Below, one piece after another: positions 1-8,315 of a stretch of 64,000 bases of DNA. The DNA is from Desulfopila sp. IMCC35008 (GTDB taxonomy: Bacteria > Desulfobacterota > Desulfobulbia > Desulfobulbales > Desulfocapsaceae): positions 5,586,001 to 5,650,000 of the forward strand of contig NZ_CP050700.1 in assembly GCF_010646885.2 (NCBI RefSeq), written 5' to 3'. The notes below the pieces were generated by a model. That model did no database searches and had not been told where the DNA came from. It saw nothing but the letters and a program-made list of their open reading frames with translations. The translations under genes were made by a program, and so were the position numbers. Within the stretch, counting starts at the first letter, position 1, and every line of letters begins with the position of its first letter.

Positions 1-268
1 AGTCTATACTTCCTGCCCCCCTATAGAGGGATTCTTCATCGGTTACCGGAAAAGACGCTATTTCAAGCAATATACGTGAGGAAAAGCGGGAAAAAAGGCA
101 GGCACGATATCCACTTTCAAGCTCACCCTGCCAGTTAACCACACCTTTACCTTCACTCACATCAGAAACAGCAAACGCAGCAATCTCTGCCGCCACCAGT
201 GATTCAGCTCCCCTGCCGCAGATAGCGGCAAAGGTATATGTTTGTCCCTTTGTCTTTGTCGTTTCCAC
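1..268 (-). CDS. rlmL: RlmL-type 23S rRNA guanine-N2 methyltransferase, N-terminal part
   Basis: The reverse strand is open from a GTG at 268 to the window edge, giving 89 codons of an N-terminus; the rest of the gene lies outside the window. The translation has FAAICGRGAESLVAAEI near the start and later SRFSSRILLEIASFP and EESLYRGAGSID, matching the ferredoxin-like and THUMP start of RlmL-family 23S rRNA methyltransferases. These enzymes use SAM to methylate a guanine of the large-subunit rRNA. The GTG is the only usable start because an in-frame stop lies five codons upstream; the ribosome binding site is weak. Only the RNA-binding N-terminus is visible, so the methyltransferase domain cannot be confirmed. 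Confidence 0.72.
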   Translation of the reverse strand, partial: METTKTKGQTYTFAAICGRGAESLVAAEIAAFAVSDVSEGKGVVNWQGELESGYRACLFSRFSSRILLEIASFPVTDEESLYRGAGSID

Positions 269-434
269 AAATATACCCGTTTATTGAAACCTTTCTCCCT
301 TAAAATCGGAGATACCACTTAAGTCACAAGAGGACAAGTGTATTCAGCCGGGTTCATCTCATATTGAGTCCCGAACCTGTCTGTTTTCTCAAGCATAACA
401 CTTCAAACAACGATTCAACATCAAGTAAAAGAGC

Positions 435-667
435 TCAACCGGAATTTCTCTTGAACATTGTATCGATTTGATTGTAATCCCGCCATTGCTTGAGATGTAG
501 TGCTGCGTTGTCCGTTACCCAATCATACTCAATATTCACCAAAGGTACCCTGGAAGAAATGGTCTTGAAATACAGCTCATGCGGTACCGTTTTCGGCAGT
601 ATTTCAGCTGTAAAGATAGCCGGCTATGATCTGCTGCCAAAAACTTTGAATCAGGCACCACCTTAAC
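435..667 (-). pseudogene. Possible decayed C-terminal coding fragment
   Basis: In the otherwise empty stretch 269-845, the reverse strand holds an open frame at 435-623 of 62 residues with no start codon near its beginning. It has protein-like composition, for example LPKTVPHELYFKTISSR and NIEYDWVTDNAALHLKQW, and ends in a stop at 435-437. A second frame, starting after a stop near 668 and containing VVPDSKFLAADH, would join it if one base were removed near 625. This suggests a truncated, frameshifted gene remnant. I do not recognise the family. It could also be chance, since the fragment is short. Confidence 0.3.
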
Positions 668-718
668 TCATGAGAAATCAGGGCTGATAGATAATAAAAA
701 CAACACGGATAAAAGATC

Positions 719-746
719 TTGACCTCAGATATTTACCGACTAAAAT
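719..746 (+). promoter_or_regulatory. Sigma70-type promoter for pal
   Basis: TTGACC at 719-724 and TAAAAT at 741-746 are separated by 16 bp, about 100 bp upstream of the pal start codon. This is the best promoter match in the 577-bp non-coding stretch 269-845. Apart from the decayed frame on the other strand, I see nothing else in that stretch. Confidence 0.5.
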
Positions 747-845
747 GTTGAACAACCCTCACAAATTAGCACAAAAACACGACACAGATACCAATACCCC
801 AGTTGCCTTCAACGGCAAAAAGGACTTTGACCAACAGGAGATGTT

Positions 846-1451
846 ATGAAAACACGGACCGGGAAAAACCTGTTACTCACCGCACTGGTTAGCTCCCTGA
901 TTCTATTGGGCAGCGGTTGTTCCAAAAAGAGTATTGTCCCACCGGAGTCTACAACCGGAGGCTCCACGGGCGGCACATTGTCCTATCCACCAGCCGAAAA
1001 TGGCGCATTTTCTGAAAACAATATGCCGGCTGAAGGAACCCTGGACGATACTTCAGGCAGCAGTTATCTTGCTGAAGATACGCAGACTGACGAATACAAA
1101 ATGGCCCACGGGCGAACCTCACCGGGGCTCTCTCCAATCTATTTCGACTTTGATTCAGCTTCGGTCCGTCCCGACATGGTAGAACCTATGCTCGACAACT
1201 CGCAATACCTCAAGCAGGTTCCGAACTCATATGTAATTGTCGAAGGAAATACCGATGAACGCGGTACCAACGAATATAACCTCGCCCTGGCAGAGCGAAG
1301 GGCGCAGAACACAAGGCAATACCTGATAGACCTCGGGATCAGCCCAAACCGTATCAGGACAATATCGTACGGTGAAGAAAAGCCGCTTTTCGATGAAACA
1401 AACGAAGAGGCATATAAGTTTAACAGGCGGGCCGACTTCGTTCTTGAATAA
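846..1451 (+). CDS. pal: Peptidoglycan-associated lipoprotein Pal (OmpA family)
   Basis: The product is a 201-residue outer-membrane lipoprotein with a C-terminal OmpA-like peptidoglycan-binding domain, anchoring the outer membrane to the cell wall as part of the Tol-Pal system. A basic start, a hydrophobic core and a lipobox ending at Cys25 (LLGSGCSKK) form a lipoprotein signal. A Gly/Ser/Thr-rich linker follows. The OmpA domain starts at IYFDFDSASVRPDM and carries GNTDERGTNEYNLALAERRA and the final SYGEEKP. The start is supported by AGGAG just upstream. No tol genes are in the window, so the gene stands alone between rlmL and cmk. A generic OmpA-family lipoprotein is the alternative, but the TDERGT motif favours Pal. 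Confidence 0.88.
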   Translation: MKTRTGKNLLLTALVSSLILLGSGCSKKSIVPPESTTGGSTGGTLSYPPAENGAFSENNMPAEGTLDDTSGSSYLAEDTQTDEYKMAHGRTSPGLSPIYFDFDSASVRPDMVEPMLDNSQYLKQVPNSYVIVEGNTDERGTNEYNLALAERRAQNTRQYLIDLGISPNRIRTISYGEEKPLFDETNEEAYKFNRRADFVLE

Positions 1452-1462
1452 TCCGCACCTTT

Positions 1463-1498
1463 TTCTCCCCGCCGGAACGCTTATTTCTGCGGGGAGAA
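1463..1498. terminator. Strong hairpin between convergent pal and cmk
   Basis: TTCTCCCCGC at 1463-1472 pairs perfectly with GCGGGGAGAA at 1489-1498. It lies between the ends of two convergent genes. A clear U-tract does not follow on either strand, so it may act as a weak or factor-assisted terminator or as an mRNA 3'-end stabiliser. Confidence 0.5.
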
Positions 1499-1507
1499 GC
1501 CGTCTCT

Positions 1508-2194
1508 TTACCCCTTTTTTTTCCTGATACTATCCAGGATAGCCCTGCCGACTTCATTGATGGATATTTTCGTCGTATCAATTACAACGGCGTCTGCTGC
1601 AACGGCAAGGGGTGCAAGCTCTCTCTCACTGTCATTCTTATCTCTTTCCAGGATCATGGCCAGCACCTCCGCTTCATCCTGAACCTCCCCTTTCTCGCGA
1701 AGCTGGGCAACACGACGGCGTGCCCGCTCCCCGGGGTCAGCATCGAGGTAAAACTTGTAGGCAGCATCAGGGAAAACCACCGTTCCTGTATCACGGCCTT
1801 CCGCAACTATTTTGCCCCTGCGTCCAATTTCCTGCTGCATTGCCGTGAGCCGTTTCCGCACTACATTCAGGGCAGAGACACGTGAAGCGGCCATGGACAT
1901 TTCAGGCATCCGGATTTCACGGCTGACATCTTTTCCGGCTACCCTGACCCCCACATCGCTCATTTCATCCGCTGCAGGAAGTAATTCTATCTCAAGAGAC
2001 TCAAGACTCTTTTGGACCGCTGTTTCATCCGTAACGTCCACCTGTTCAGATTCCAGAAACCAGGCAACTGCCCGATACATAGCCCCTGTATCCAGGTAGG
2101 TGAAACCGAGTGCTGCGGCAGTGCGCCTGCTGATAGTTGATTTCCCGACACCGGAAGGACCGTCGATGGTTACAATATCCTGCAGATCAGACAT
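1508..2194 (-). CDS. cmk: Cytidylate kinase
   Basis: The 228-residue product phosphorylates CMP and dCMP to the diphosphates using ATP, in the cytoplasm. The P-loop GPSGVGKST is near residue 15, followed by FTYLDTGAMYRAVAW. The typical REGRDTGTVVFPDA-like segment is present as AEGRDTGTVVFPDA, then the lid RRVAQLREKGE and the C-terminal ERDKNDSERELAPL. Length fits bacterial Cmk. Its start overlaps the 3' end of hisC by 8 bp, so it is translationally coupled as the last gene of the response regulator-gatC-gatA-hisC-cmk series. Confidence 0.95.
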   Translation of the reverse strand: MSDLQDIVTIDGPSGVGKSTISRRTAAALGFTYLDTGAMYRAVAWFLESEQVDVTDETAVQKSLESLEIELLPAADEMSDVGVRVAGKDVSREIRMPEMSMAASRVSALNVVRKRLTAMQQEIGRRGKIVAEGRDTGTVVFPDAAYKFYLDADPGERARRRVAQLREKGEVQDEAEVLAMILERDKNDSERELAPLAVAADAVVIDTTKISINEVGRAILDSIRKKKG

Positions 2195-3299
2195 ATTTCA
2201 ACTCTTTGAGACAATCCGCCAGGGCCTTTACAAATCTCTCATTTTCCTCTTTTGTACCAACTGTTATACGAATACAGGTCGGAAAGCCATAAGCATTCAT
2301 GGAACGGACAATAACCCCCTTGTACAACATCGCTGTGTATAAATCGTTGGCATTCCCTTTTACGTCAATGAGAAAGAAATTGGTCTGGGATGGATAACTT
2401 GTACACCCTAACCTCTCGACCGCCTCCATCAGGGATCGCATACCACTGCGGGTTTCATTTATGACCATGTCAAAATAGACATTATCCTCAAGGGCAGCCT
2501 TGGCACCAATCTGGGCGAGACTGTTAATGTTAAAGGGTTGTCGCACCTTATGCAGGCATCCTGCTATCGGTGCCGACATCAGCCCGAAACCTACACGCAG
2601 GCCCGAGATACCGTACGCCTTCGAAAATGTTCGCAGTAAAACTACCGGACAGCGTCCCTCAACATCATCAATTAATTCTCTTATATCCCCCTGGAGTTCC
2701 TTCTCCATAAAATCAACATAGGCTTCATCCAGGGCCACGATAACCGATTCAGGGATCCTCTTGAAAAAGGAATCGAGTTCTTTGGGCGAGATAAATGTCC
2801 CTGTTGGATTATTGGGATTATCAATGAAAATCAGACGAGTCTTATCCGTCACCGCATCGACAATGGCATTAAGATCATGGTGCATATCCTGTAACGGAAT
2901 AACCTTGTTCACCCCAGCACGAACCTGGACAAATTTCTGGTACATCAGAAAAGAGGGATGACTGGTAATGACTTCGTCCCCTTCCCTGACAAAAGCTTTA
3001 ACCAGAAACTCAATGATCTCGTTGGATCCGTTGCCAAGTACAACCTCTTCGGGCAGTACCTCAAAACGTGCTGCAATAGCTTGTGTCAGGTAATACCCGG
3101 ATCCATCCGGATATCGGTGAAGATCTCCCAGGCTTGCTTTTATCGCTTCAATTGCTTTAGGGGATGGTCCCCAGGCATTCTCGTTTGAGGCAAGTTTAAT
3201 GGAATCCGTAATGCCGAACTCCCTCTCGAGTTCATCGAGTGGTTTCCCGGGAGGGTACGGTGTGATTTTTTTTATGTTTTCAGGAATATTTAACTTCAA
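2187..3299 (-). CDS. hisC: Histidinol-phosphate aminotransferase
   Basis: This is a 370-residue PLP-dependent class I/II aminotransferase converting imidazole-acetol phosphate and glutamate to histidinol phosphate. Family features include LASNENAWGPSP near the N-terminus, the substrate/PLP region FIDNPNNPTGTF, and the PLP-lysine segment LLRTFSKAYGISGLRVG. The C-terminal part (RSMNAYGFPTCIRITVGT) carries the conserved Arg that binds substrate carboxylate. The ATG overlaps the gatA stop by 4 bp. No other his genes are present, so the enzyme may serve histidine synthesis or act more broadly on aromatic amino acids. Confidence 0.92.
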   Translation of the reverse strand: MKLNIPENIKKITPYPPGKPLDELEREFGITDSIKLASNENAWGPSPKAIEAIKASLGDLHRYPDGSGYYLTQAIAARFEVLPEEVVLGNGSNEIIEFLVKAFVREGDEVITSHPSFLMYQKFVQVRAGVNKVIPLQDMHHDLNAIVDAVTDKTRLIFIDNPNNPTGTFISPKELDSFFKRIPESVIVALDEAYVDFMEKELQGDIRELIDDVEGRCPVVLLRTFSKAYGISGLRVGFGLMSAPIAGCLHKVRQPFNINSLAQIGAKAALEDNVYFDMVINETRSGMRSLMEAVERLGCTSYPSQTNFFLIDVKGNANDLYTAMLYKGVIVRSMNAYGFPTCIRITVGTKEENERFVKALADCLKELKYV

Positions 3300-4750
3300 G
3301 GTGTCACCTTCGGTCCCAGACCCAGTTCTTTTTCAATGTTGTAGGCTACTTTAATCAGGGTATCCTCCCTAAAATGGGGACCCTGCAGCTGGATACCGAT
3401 GGGCAGTCCATCCTTACTGAACCCGCCCGGAACCGACATTCCCGGAATACCGGCCAGATTTGTTGAAAGCGTGAGTATATCCGAGAGGTACATGGCCAGC
3501 GGGTCATCTGAATTCTCGCCGATCGGCCAGGCCGGAGTAGGAACCACAGGAGAAATCAGCAGATCACATGATTGAAAGGCCTTATTGAAATCCTCAATCA
3601 TCAGTGTCCGAACCTGGGAAGCCTTTTTGTAATAGGCATCGTAATAACCGGATGAGAGCGCATAAGTGCCGATCAGGATACGGCGCTTCACCTCCGGGCC
3701 AAAACCTGCAGACCGGGTTTCCTTATACATATCAAGGAGGCTTGTAGCATCACGGTCACGGTAGCCGTAAGCAACGCCATCATAGCGGGCAAGATTCGAG
3801 CTCGCCTCTGCGGGTGCTATAAGATAATAAACAGCAACACAATACTCTGTTAAGGGTAAAGAGACCTCTACGATTTCTGCACCACCTTCACGAAGAACGT
3901 TTATACTGTTTTCAACCGTGCTGCGTACCTCGTCATCAAGGCCTTCGCCAAAATACTCCCGTGGAACCCCAATTTTTAAGCCTTTAACGCCTTCTGTCAG
4001 GGCGGAAGTGAAGCTCGCCCCTTCCAGCTCCACCGAGGTGGAATCTTTGGGATCATAACCGCTTATAGTGTCAAGCATCAAGGCACAATCGGTAACATCA
4101 CGGGCGATTGGTCCTATCTGGTCCAGCGACGAAGCGAAGGCAACCAGGCCGTAGCGGGATACCCGGCCATAGGTCGGTTTTATACCTACCACCCCGCAAA
4201 GGGAAGCAGGTTGACGTATCGAACCACCGGTATCAGAGCCGAGTGTGGCAAAACATTCCCCGGCTGCCACAGCTACAGCCGAACCACCGGACGAGCCGCC
4301 GGCAACATAGCCTTTCTTCCAGGGATTTTCCGGGACACCGTAAGCACAGGTTTCAGAGGTTGACCCCATGGCGAATTCATCCATGGCCAGTTTACCCATG
4401 ACGATTCCACCTTCATTTTCCAGCTTTTCAACAACAGTGGCATTGTAAGGTGGAACGAAATTCTCCAGAATCTTCGAGCCGCAGGTAGTTTTCACACCTT
4501 TCGTGCAAAGAAGATCTTTTAAGGCCAGGGGGATGCCAAGAAGTTTACCCTTCCCGCCCGCTTTTCTTTTTGCATCGGCCTCTTCTGCCTTTGCCAAAGC
4601 TGAATCTTGATCGAGATGGATAAACGCCTTTACATCAGCTTCAACCTGGTCAACCCGAGCCAGGCAGCTCTTCATCAAATCAACAGAAGACATTTCCCCT
4701 TCGTCCAGCTTCTGTAAAGCCTGCTTCAGGGTCATTTCGTACGGTTGCAT
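3296..4750 (-). CDS. gatA: Glutamyl-tRNA(Gln) amidotransferase subunit A
   Basis: GatA is the glutaminase subunit of GatCAB, which amidates mischarged Glu-tRNA(Gln) or Asp-tRNA(Asn). The amidase signature is intact: catalytic Lys in GIPLALKDLL, and the Ser-cis-Ser pair in GGSSGGSAVAVAAG followed by GSDTGGSIRQPAS. I choose the ATG at 4750 (484 aa) because it has a GAGG ribosome binding site six bases upstream and the protein then begins MQPYEMTLKQAL as usual for GatA. A TTG at 4792 would add 14 residues without a good site. The gene follows gatC by about 50 bp and overlaps hisC. GatB is encoded 23 kb away. Confidence 0.95.
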   Translation of the reverse strand: MQPYEMTLKQALQKLDEGEMSSVDLMKSCLARVDQVEADVKAFIHLDQDSALAKAEEADAKRKAGGKGKLLGIPLALKDLLCTKGVKTTCGSKILENFVPPYNATVVEKLENEGGIVMGKLAMDEFAMGSTSETCAYGVPENPWKKGYVAGGSSGGSAVAVAAGECFATLGSDTGGSIRQPASLCGVVGIKPTYGRVSRYGLVAFASSLDQIGPIARDVTDCALMLDTISGYDPKDSTSVELEGASFTSALTEGVKGLKIGVPREYFGEGLDDEVRSTVENSINVLREGGAEIVEVSLPLTEYCVAVYYLIAPAEASSNLARYDGVAYGYRDRDATSLLDMYKETRSAGFGPEVKRRILIGTYALSSGYYDAYYKKASQVRTLMIEDFNKAFQSCDLLISPVVPTPAWPIGENSDDPLAMYLSDILTLSTNLAGIPGMSVPGGFSKDGLPIGIQLQGPHFREDTLIKVAYNIEKELGLGPKVTP

Positions 4751-4798
4751 ACCTACCTCTATCTTAAAAGGCCACATTGACCTTTTTTTCAAAAAAGT

Positions 4799-5083
4799 TT
4801 AAATAATTTTCGGAACCTTAAACATCTCATTATTATTTTCAGGCGCATTGGACAACGCCTCCTCACGGGGTAAGGATTCGTGCACAACATCTTCCCTGAA
4901 AGCATTTACCTTCTTGTGGGCATGGGTTGTGGGCTCCACTCCTTCTGTATTGAGCTCGGATAATTTATCAACATACGACAGGATGGTGTCGAGCTGTTCC
5001 GTCATCGTTACCTGCTCATTTTCAGTCAGGTTCAATCGCGCAAGATTAGCGACATGCAATATTTCTTCTTGGGTAATTTTCAT
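4799..5083 (-). CDS. gatC: Glutamyl-tRNA(Gln) amidotransferase subunit C
   Basis: This 94-residue protein is the small stabilising subunit of GatCAB. It shows the family pattern: ITQEEILHVANLARLNLTENE at the N-terminus, QLDTILSYVDKLSELNTEGVEPTTH in the middle, and the C-terminal FREDVV...PREEALSNAPE...FKVPKII that wraps around GatA. It sits directly upstream of gatA, which agrees with the assignment. Its own ribosome binding site is weak. A perfect small hairpin lies just upstream, after the response regulator gene. Confidence 0.93.
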   Translation of the reverse strand: MKITQEEILHVANLARLNLTENEQVTMTEQLDTILSYVDKLSELNTEGVEPTTHAHKKVNAFREDVVHESLPREEALSNAPENNNEMFKVPKII

Positions 5084-5099
5084 AACATTTTACGAATAC

Positions 5100-5114
5100 C
5101 ACACGAAACGTGTG
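5100..5114. repeat. Perfect 6-bp hairpin in the 34-bp spacer before gatC
   Basis: CACACG at 5100-5105 and CGTGTG at 5109-5114 form an inverted repeat with a 3-base loop between the response regulator stop and the gatC start. On the transcribed strand no U-tract follows, so processing, mRNA stabilisation or partial attenuation is more likely than full termination. Confidence 0.45.
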
Positions 5115-5117
5115 TTT

Positions 5118-6221
5118 TTAGTTATCGATAGAATAGATTGAATCCAGGTCGGTGGGATTAATCTCTGATTTGGCAGGAGTAAAATGTACTATAGATCTGG
5201 AGAAGTATTCCACTGTTTCTCTATCAAACTGGGTATCGCTGTTAGCATACAACTCTTCTATGGCTTCCTCCATACTGAGGTTACGCCGGTAATTACGCCT
5301 CGACGTCATGGCGTCGTAGCTGTCAACCACAATAAGTATGCGGGTTAAAGAACACAACTCCTTCCCTGTTAACCCGTCCGGGTATCCTTTTCCGTCCATC
5401 CGCTCATGATGGTGGCGGATAATCGAATGCTCTCTCTCCATAAAGCCGAGTGGTTTTATGATATTTGCCCCCACACTGGGGTGCTTTTTGATCAGGACCC
5501 ACTCTTCCTCTGTCAATTTTCCGGGTTTCTGTATACAGGAAAGATCAATGACCAGTTTCCCTATATCATGAAACTGCGCGGCTCTTCTTAGAACCATGAG
5601 CTCTTCTTCCGGCAACTCCATGGCCCTGCCCAGCATGAGAGCATATTCTGTCACCCTTATAGTATGCCCGGCAGTATAGTAATCCTTTTCCTCCATCGCG
5701 TTCTGGAGACTTGACATCAGTTGGACAGTGGCCTGCTCAAGGCTGTTACTGTATGTCTGCAGCAACCTGTTTTTTTCCTCAAGCTGTTTGGCTTTTTTCT
5801 GAACATCGTCTTCAAGGGCGGCCCGGTACCTTCGTTCCTGCAGGACATACATTCTCTTTTCAATGGCCCTGCGGATTTTTACATTGAAAATATCCAGATC
5901 GGCAATAGGTTTTGACAGGAAATCGTAAGCCCCTAAATTAATTGCCTTAACCGCATAATCCATTGAACCCGCACCGGTAAGAAAGAGTACGGGGATATCC
6001 AGGTTGAGCTCGTTCAAAGCAGCCATAGTCTGAAACCCATCCATATCCGGCATATTGATGTCCAGAATGATAACATCAAATGAGTCATCAACAAGCTGCA
6101 AAACCCCTTTTCCGTCTTCAGCCGCTTCCACCATGTGGCCAAACATTTCCAGTATTTTGGAAACAGTAGACCGCACCATTGCATCGTCATCTGCAATGAG
6201 TATTTTGGAACATTCTGCCAT
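5118..6221 (-). CDS. Response regulator with HD-GYP domain (c-di-GMP phosphodiesterase type)
   Basis: The 367-residue product has an N-terminal receiver domain (about 1-122), a coiled-coil linker (about 135-170) and an HD-GYP domain (about 175-345). The receiver has the acidic pocket at IADDDAM, the phospho-acceptor Asp54 in ILDINMPDMDG, and the conserved Lys in FLSKPIAD. The HD-GYP domain keeps the metal-binding HDIGKL and HHERMDGKGYPDGL motifs, so c-di-GMP hydrolysis is likely (RpfG-like). No partner kinase is adjacent. It is the first gene before gatC-gatA-hisC-cmk, with a 34-bp gap. Confidence 0.9.
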   Translation of the reverse strand: MAECSKILIADDDAMVRSTVSKILEMFGHMVEAAEDGKGVLQLVDDSFDVIILDINMPDMDGFQTMAALNELNLDIPVLFLTGAGSMDYAVKAINLGAYDFLSKPIADLDIFNVKIRRAIEKRMYVLQERRYRAALEDDVQKKAKQLEEKNRLLQTYSNSLEQATVQLMSSLQNAMEEKDYYTAGHTIRVTEYALMLGRAMELPEEELMVLRRAAQFHDIGKLVIDLSCIQKPGKLTEEEWVLIKKHPSVGANIIKPLGFMEREHSIIRHHHERMDGKGYPDGLTGKELCSLTRILIVVDSYDAMTSRRNYRRNLSMEEAIEELYANSDTQFDRETVEYFSRSIVHFTPAKSEINPTDLDSIYSIDN

Positions 6222-6315
6222 GAAAGGGTCATTCTCCGCTGAATAATAGATAGACGTTGGAATTAAGATTACATTTTCCTTCTGTTTTTTGCAACTTTCA
6301 CTGCCTGATAATGAA

Positions 6316-6352
6316 AAAAGCGCAGTCCCTTAGAGAAAGAGGCTGCGCTTTT
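6316..6352 (-). terminator. Intrinsic terminator after the YeeE/YedE gene
   Basis: AAAAGCGCAG at 6316-6325 pairs with CTGCGCTTTT at 6343-6352. Read on the minus strand, 28 bp beyond the stop of the transporter gene, the stem ends in CTGCGCTTTTTT, a good intrinsic terminator. Confidence 0.75.
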
Positions 6353-6379
6353 CGTAAAAGCTCTATGGACCCATTAAGA

Positions 6380-7624
6380 TCACATAGGCACGATCAGCTT
6401 ATTGGTATCCTCATTCCAGGTAACCACCAGATACCAGACAACGAGGAAAGCACCGATAAGCAACAGAGTCGGGCCATATCCCATAACGTCAGGGAGGTAC
6501 ACATAGGAACCCAGAACACCGTCCGCTTCAAAGTCATTATCCTTGAACCATGCGGTGACAATGGAGTTTGAGATGGCAAAAAACGGGACAACCATCATCA
6601 ATTTGACCTGACCTTCACCGACCCGCCATAGGGTACCTGAACCACAACCTCCGGCAAACATAGCACCGAGACCGAACAGGAAACCGCCAACAACTCCACC
6701 CCAGCCAAAGGTACCGCGAACATAATGGGCCGTGGCCAAAACTGCTTCACCTTCTGCCCGCATGGGAACCGCGTACTTGAGGACAGCCGCACCAACCGCC
6801 ACAACCATTATGGAAAGCATGACAGATTTTGCCATGGTACAGTCACCGGTCATATGTGGTTCACGAAAACCCTGAACCATACACCAGCGCCCTCGTTGCA
6901 TGGCATAGCCCAAGGCCGCAGCTATAACCAGGACACCACTCAACGAGGCAATATAATCACTGTCCTCATTCCCGGCATAGGCATACGCACCAGCCACAAG
7001 GGCTACAATTGCCGCAATGCCGATGAAAGGAAGTGTTCCCGTGGGAATGGAAAAAGTTTTTGATCCTCCGTCACCCCAGCTGATATGCTCCATCTCGACA
7101 TAAAGCAACTTCAGTCCGAGGACAACCCCAAATACCAGACCGAACATCATGGCGAAGCCACTCGCTGAAAGATTTCCTATGGCATTATAAAAACCTCCAA
7201 CATTACAACCTCCTGCAAGTGAGGCACCTATTCCCATCAGGATACCGGCTATGACAGCTTTCACCCATTCACGGTAAGGAGGGACTCGGAGTGCGAAATC
7301 CTTGCCGAGACATGCAGAGATAAAAGCACCGAGAACAAAACCGAGACCGATAACCGAACCTGAACTGACAAAGATCGATCGAGGCGCTTCTTCATACAGC
7401 GCCAGAATGCCGGCATCAGATCCGAAGACGCTGGCAACTCCATACATAATCCAGTCACCCCAGTTTCTGATCGCACCGACAGCCCCCCAGGGACGCCACC
7501 AGGCCATGATCATCACAGAGAGAAAACCGACAATCACACCCGTGACAGTTGCATTCCACTCACTTTGACATAGTGTTTTATACAGGCCTTTAGCCTTTTC
7601 AGACAAAACAGATTCTTCACTCAT
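6380..7624 (-). CDS. YeeE/YedE family sulfur (or selenium) transport membrane protein
   Basis: The 414-residue integral membrane protein has many hydrophobic segments and two related halves. Each half carries the signature glycine-cysteine motif of the family: LAGGCNVGGFY (Cys140) and FAGGCGSGTLW. More Cys occur at 105 and in GRWCMVQGF. Family members move thiosulfate or other sulfur, or possibly selenium, species into the cell by passing them along conserved cysteines. AGGAGG precedes the ATG. The gene is divergent from tusA and three DsrE-like genes, so it probably supplies sulfur to that relay. The exact substrate cannot be read from the sequence. Confidence 0.85.
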   Translation of the reverse strand: MSEESVLSEKAKGLYKTLCQSEWNATVTGVIVGFLSVMIMAWWRPWGAVGAIRNWGDWIMYGVASVFGSDAGILALYEEAPRSIFVSSGSVIGLGFVLGAFISACLGKDFALRVPPYREWVKAVIAGILMGIGASLAGGCNVGGFYNAIGNLSASGFAMMFGLVFGVVLGLKLLYVEMEHISWGDGGSKTFSIPTGTLPFIGIAAIVALVAGAYAYAGNEDSDYIASLSGVLVIAAALGYAMQRGRWCMVQGFREPHMTGDCTMAKSVMLSIMVVAVGAAVLKYAVPMRAEGEAVLATAHYVRGTFGWGGVVGGFLFGLGAMFAGGCGSGTLWRVGEGQVKLMMVVPFFAISNSIVTAWFKDNDFEADGVLGSYVYLPDVMGYGPTLLLIGAFLVVWYLVVTWNEDTNKLIVPM

Positions 7625-7682
7625 TACAATTCCTCCTGGCAGATGTTTGATAGATCGCCTTATATTTGTGTAAATTCTTTCT

Positions 7683-7711
7683 GCTTTACAATCCTGCTAA
7701 TCTTTTGTCAA
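7683..7711 (-). promoter_or_regulatory. Promoter for the YeeE/YedE gene
   Basis: On the minus strand TTGACA (7706-7711) is followed after 17 bp by TAAAGC (7683-7688), about 60 bp upstream of the start codon. The -35 box is perfect and the -10 box is weak, which would suit an activated promoter. Confidence 0.5.
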
Positions 7712-7720
7712 GAACCACAA

Positions 7721-7740
7721 AAATGAATAATGGTTCATTT
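7721..7740. promoter_or_regulatory. Operator-like inverted repeat in the divergent sulfur-locus promoter region
   Basis: AAATGAA (7721-7727) and TTCATTT (7734-7740) form a perfect 7-bp inverted repeat with a 6-bp spacer, immediately upstream of the leftward -35 box. Its size and place fit a dimeric regulator site. No regulator gene is adjacent. The rest of the 319-bp gap 7625-7943 is AT-rich promoter DNA. Confidence 0.4.
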
Positions 7741-7820
7741 ATCAGACAAATACCACCCTGTCGTATACGTTTGTTTTTTTTACAAATAAAAACAAATAGT
7801 TAAACTATACTTTTTAGTTC

Positions 7821-7849
7821 TTGACATATGTTTTTAACTTCGTTAAAAA
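7821..7849 (+). promoter_or_regulatory. Promoter for tusA and downstream sulfur-carrier genes
   Basis: TTGACA at 7821-7826 is followed after 17 bp by TAAAAA at 7844-7849, about 95 bp upstream of the tusA start codon. Confidence 0.5.
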
Positions 7850-7943
7850 TCTTCTATTAATAAGCGTACTTTGTAGTACGGTGCAAAGTCACCTTGACTG
7901 TTGCTTTGCCAACTCTTAACATAAATTTTTCCGGGAGAAAAAA

Positions 7944-8201
7944 ATGAGTGATTCTAAAACAGTAGATCCAAGCGTAACTGCTAATTCAGTGCTTGACGCA
8001 AAAGGCCTCAGCTGCCCGATGCCCCTGCTCCGCACCAAAAAAGAGATTGGCAAACTCGCCAGCGGCGAAGTTCTGCAAATAGACGGAACCGATCCCGGCT
8101 CCAGAAATGACATCCCAGGCTGGTGCGATCGTGCAGGCCATGAATACCTTGGAGAGAAAGAAGAAACCGGTTATATCAGTTTCTTCATCAAAAAAGGTTG
8201 A
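7944..8201 (+). CDS. TusA/SirA family sulfur carrier protein
   Basis: The 85-residue protein carries the TusA signature with the catalytic Cys24 in LDAKGLSCPMPLLRTKKEI, followed by the GEVLQIDGTDPGSRNDIPGWC pattern. TusA-family proteins accept sulfane sulfur as a persulfide on this Cys and pass it on, for tRNA thiolation, molybdenum cofactor or sulfur energy metabolism. An extra Cys is present in PGWCDRAGH. A GGGAGA site precedes the ATG. The gene is divergent from the YeeE/YedE transporter gene and is followed by a strong terminator, so the three DsrE-like genes after it may depend on read-through or on their own promoter. Confidence 0.9.
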   Translation: MSDSKTVDPSVTANSVLDAKGLSCPMPLLRTKKEIGKLASGEVLQIDGTDPGSRNDIPGWCDRAGHEYLGEKEETGYISFFIKKG

Positions 8202-8211
8202 TCGAGCACGG

Positions 8212-8248
8212 CCCTGGTTATGTGGGAACCTGTAACCAGGGTTTTTTT
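8212..8248 (+). terminator. Intrinsic terminator after tusA
   Basis: CCCTGGTTA (8212-8220) pairs with TAACCAGGG (8233-8241) and is followed by seven T residues. Confidence 0.85.
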
Positions 8249-8315
8249 ACACCTTTTTTACAAAAGTTTAAACAAGTAGGAAAACCCCGCCTTCACTTTC
8301 CAACAGGAGAAAATC

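Noticed and set aside
1870..1890. CACGTG core resembling parS inside cmk
   Set aside because: Only the central bases fit; both arms have several mismatches to the parS consensus.
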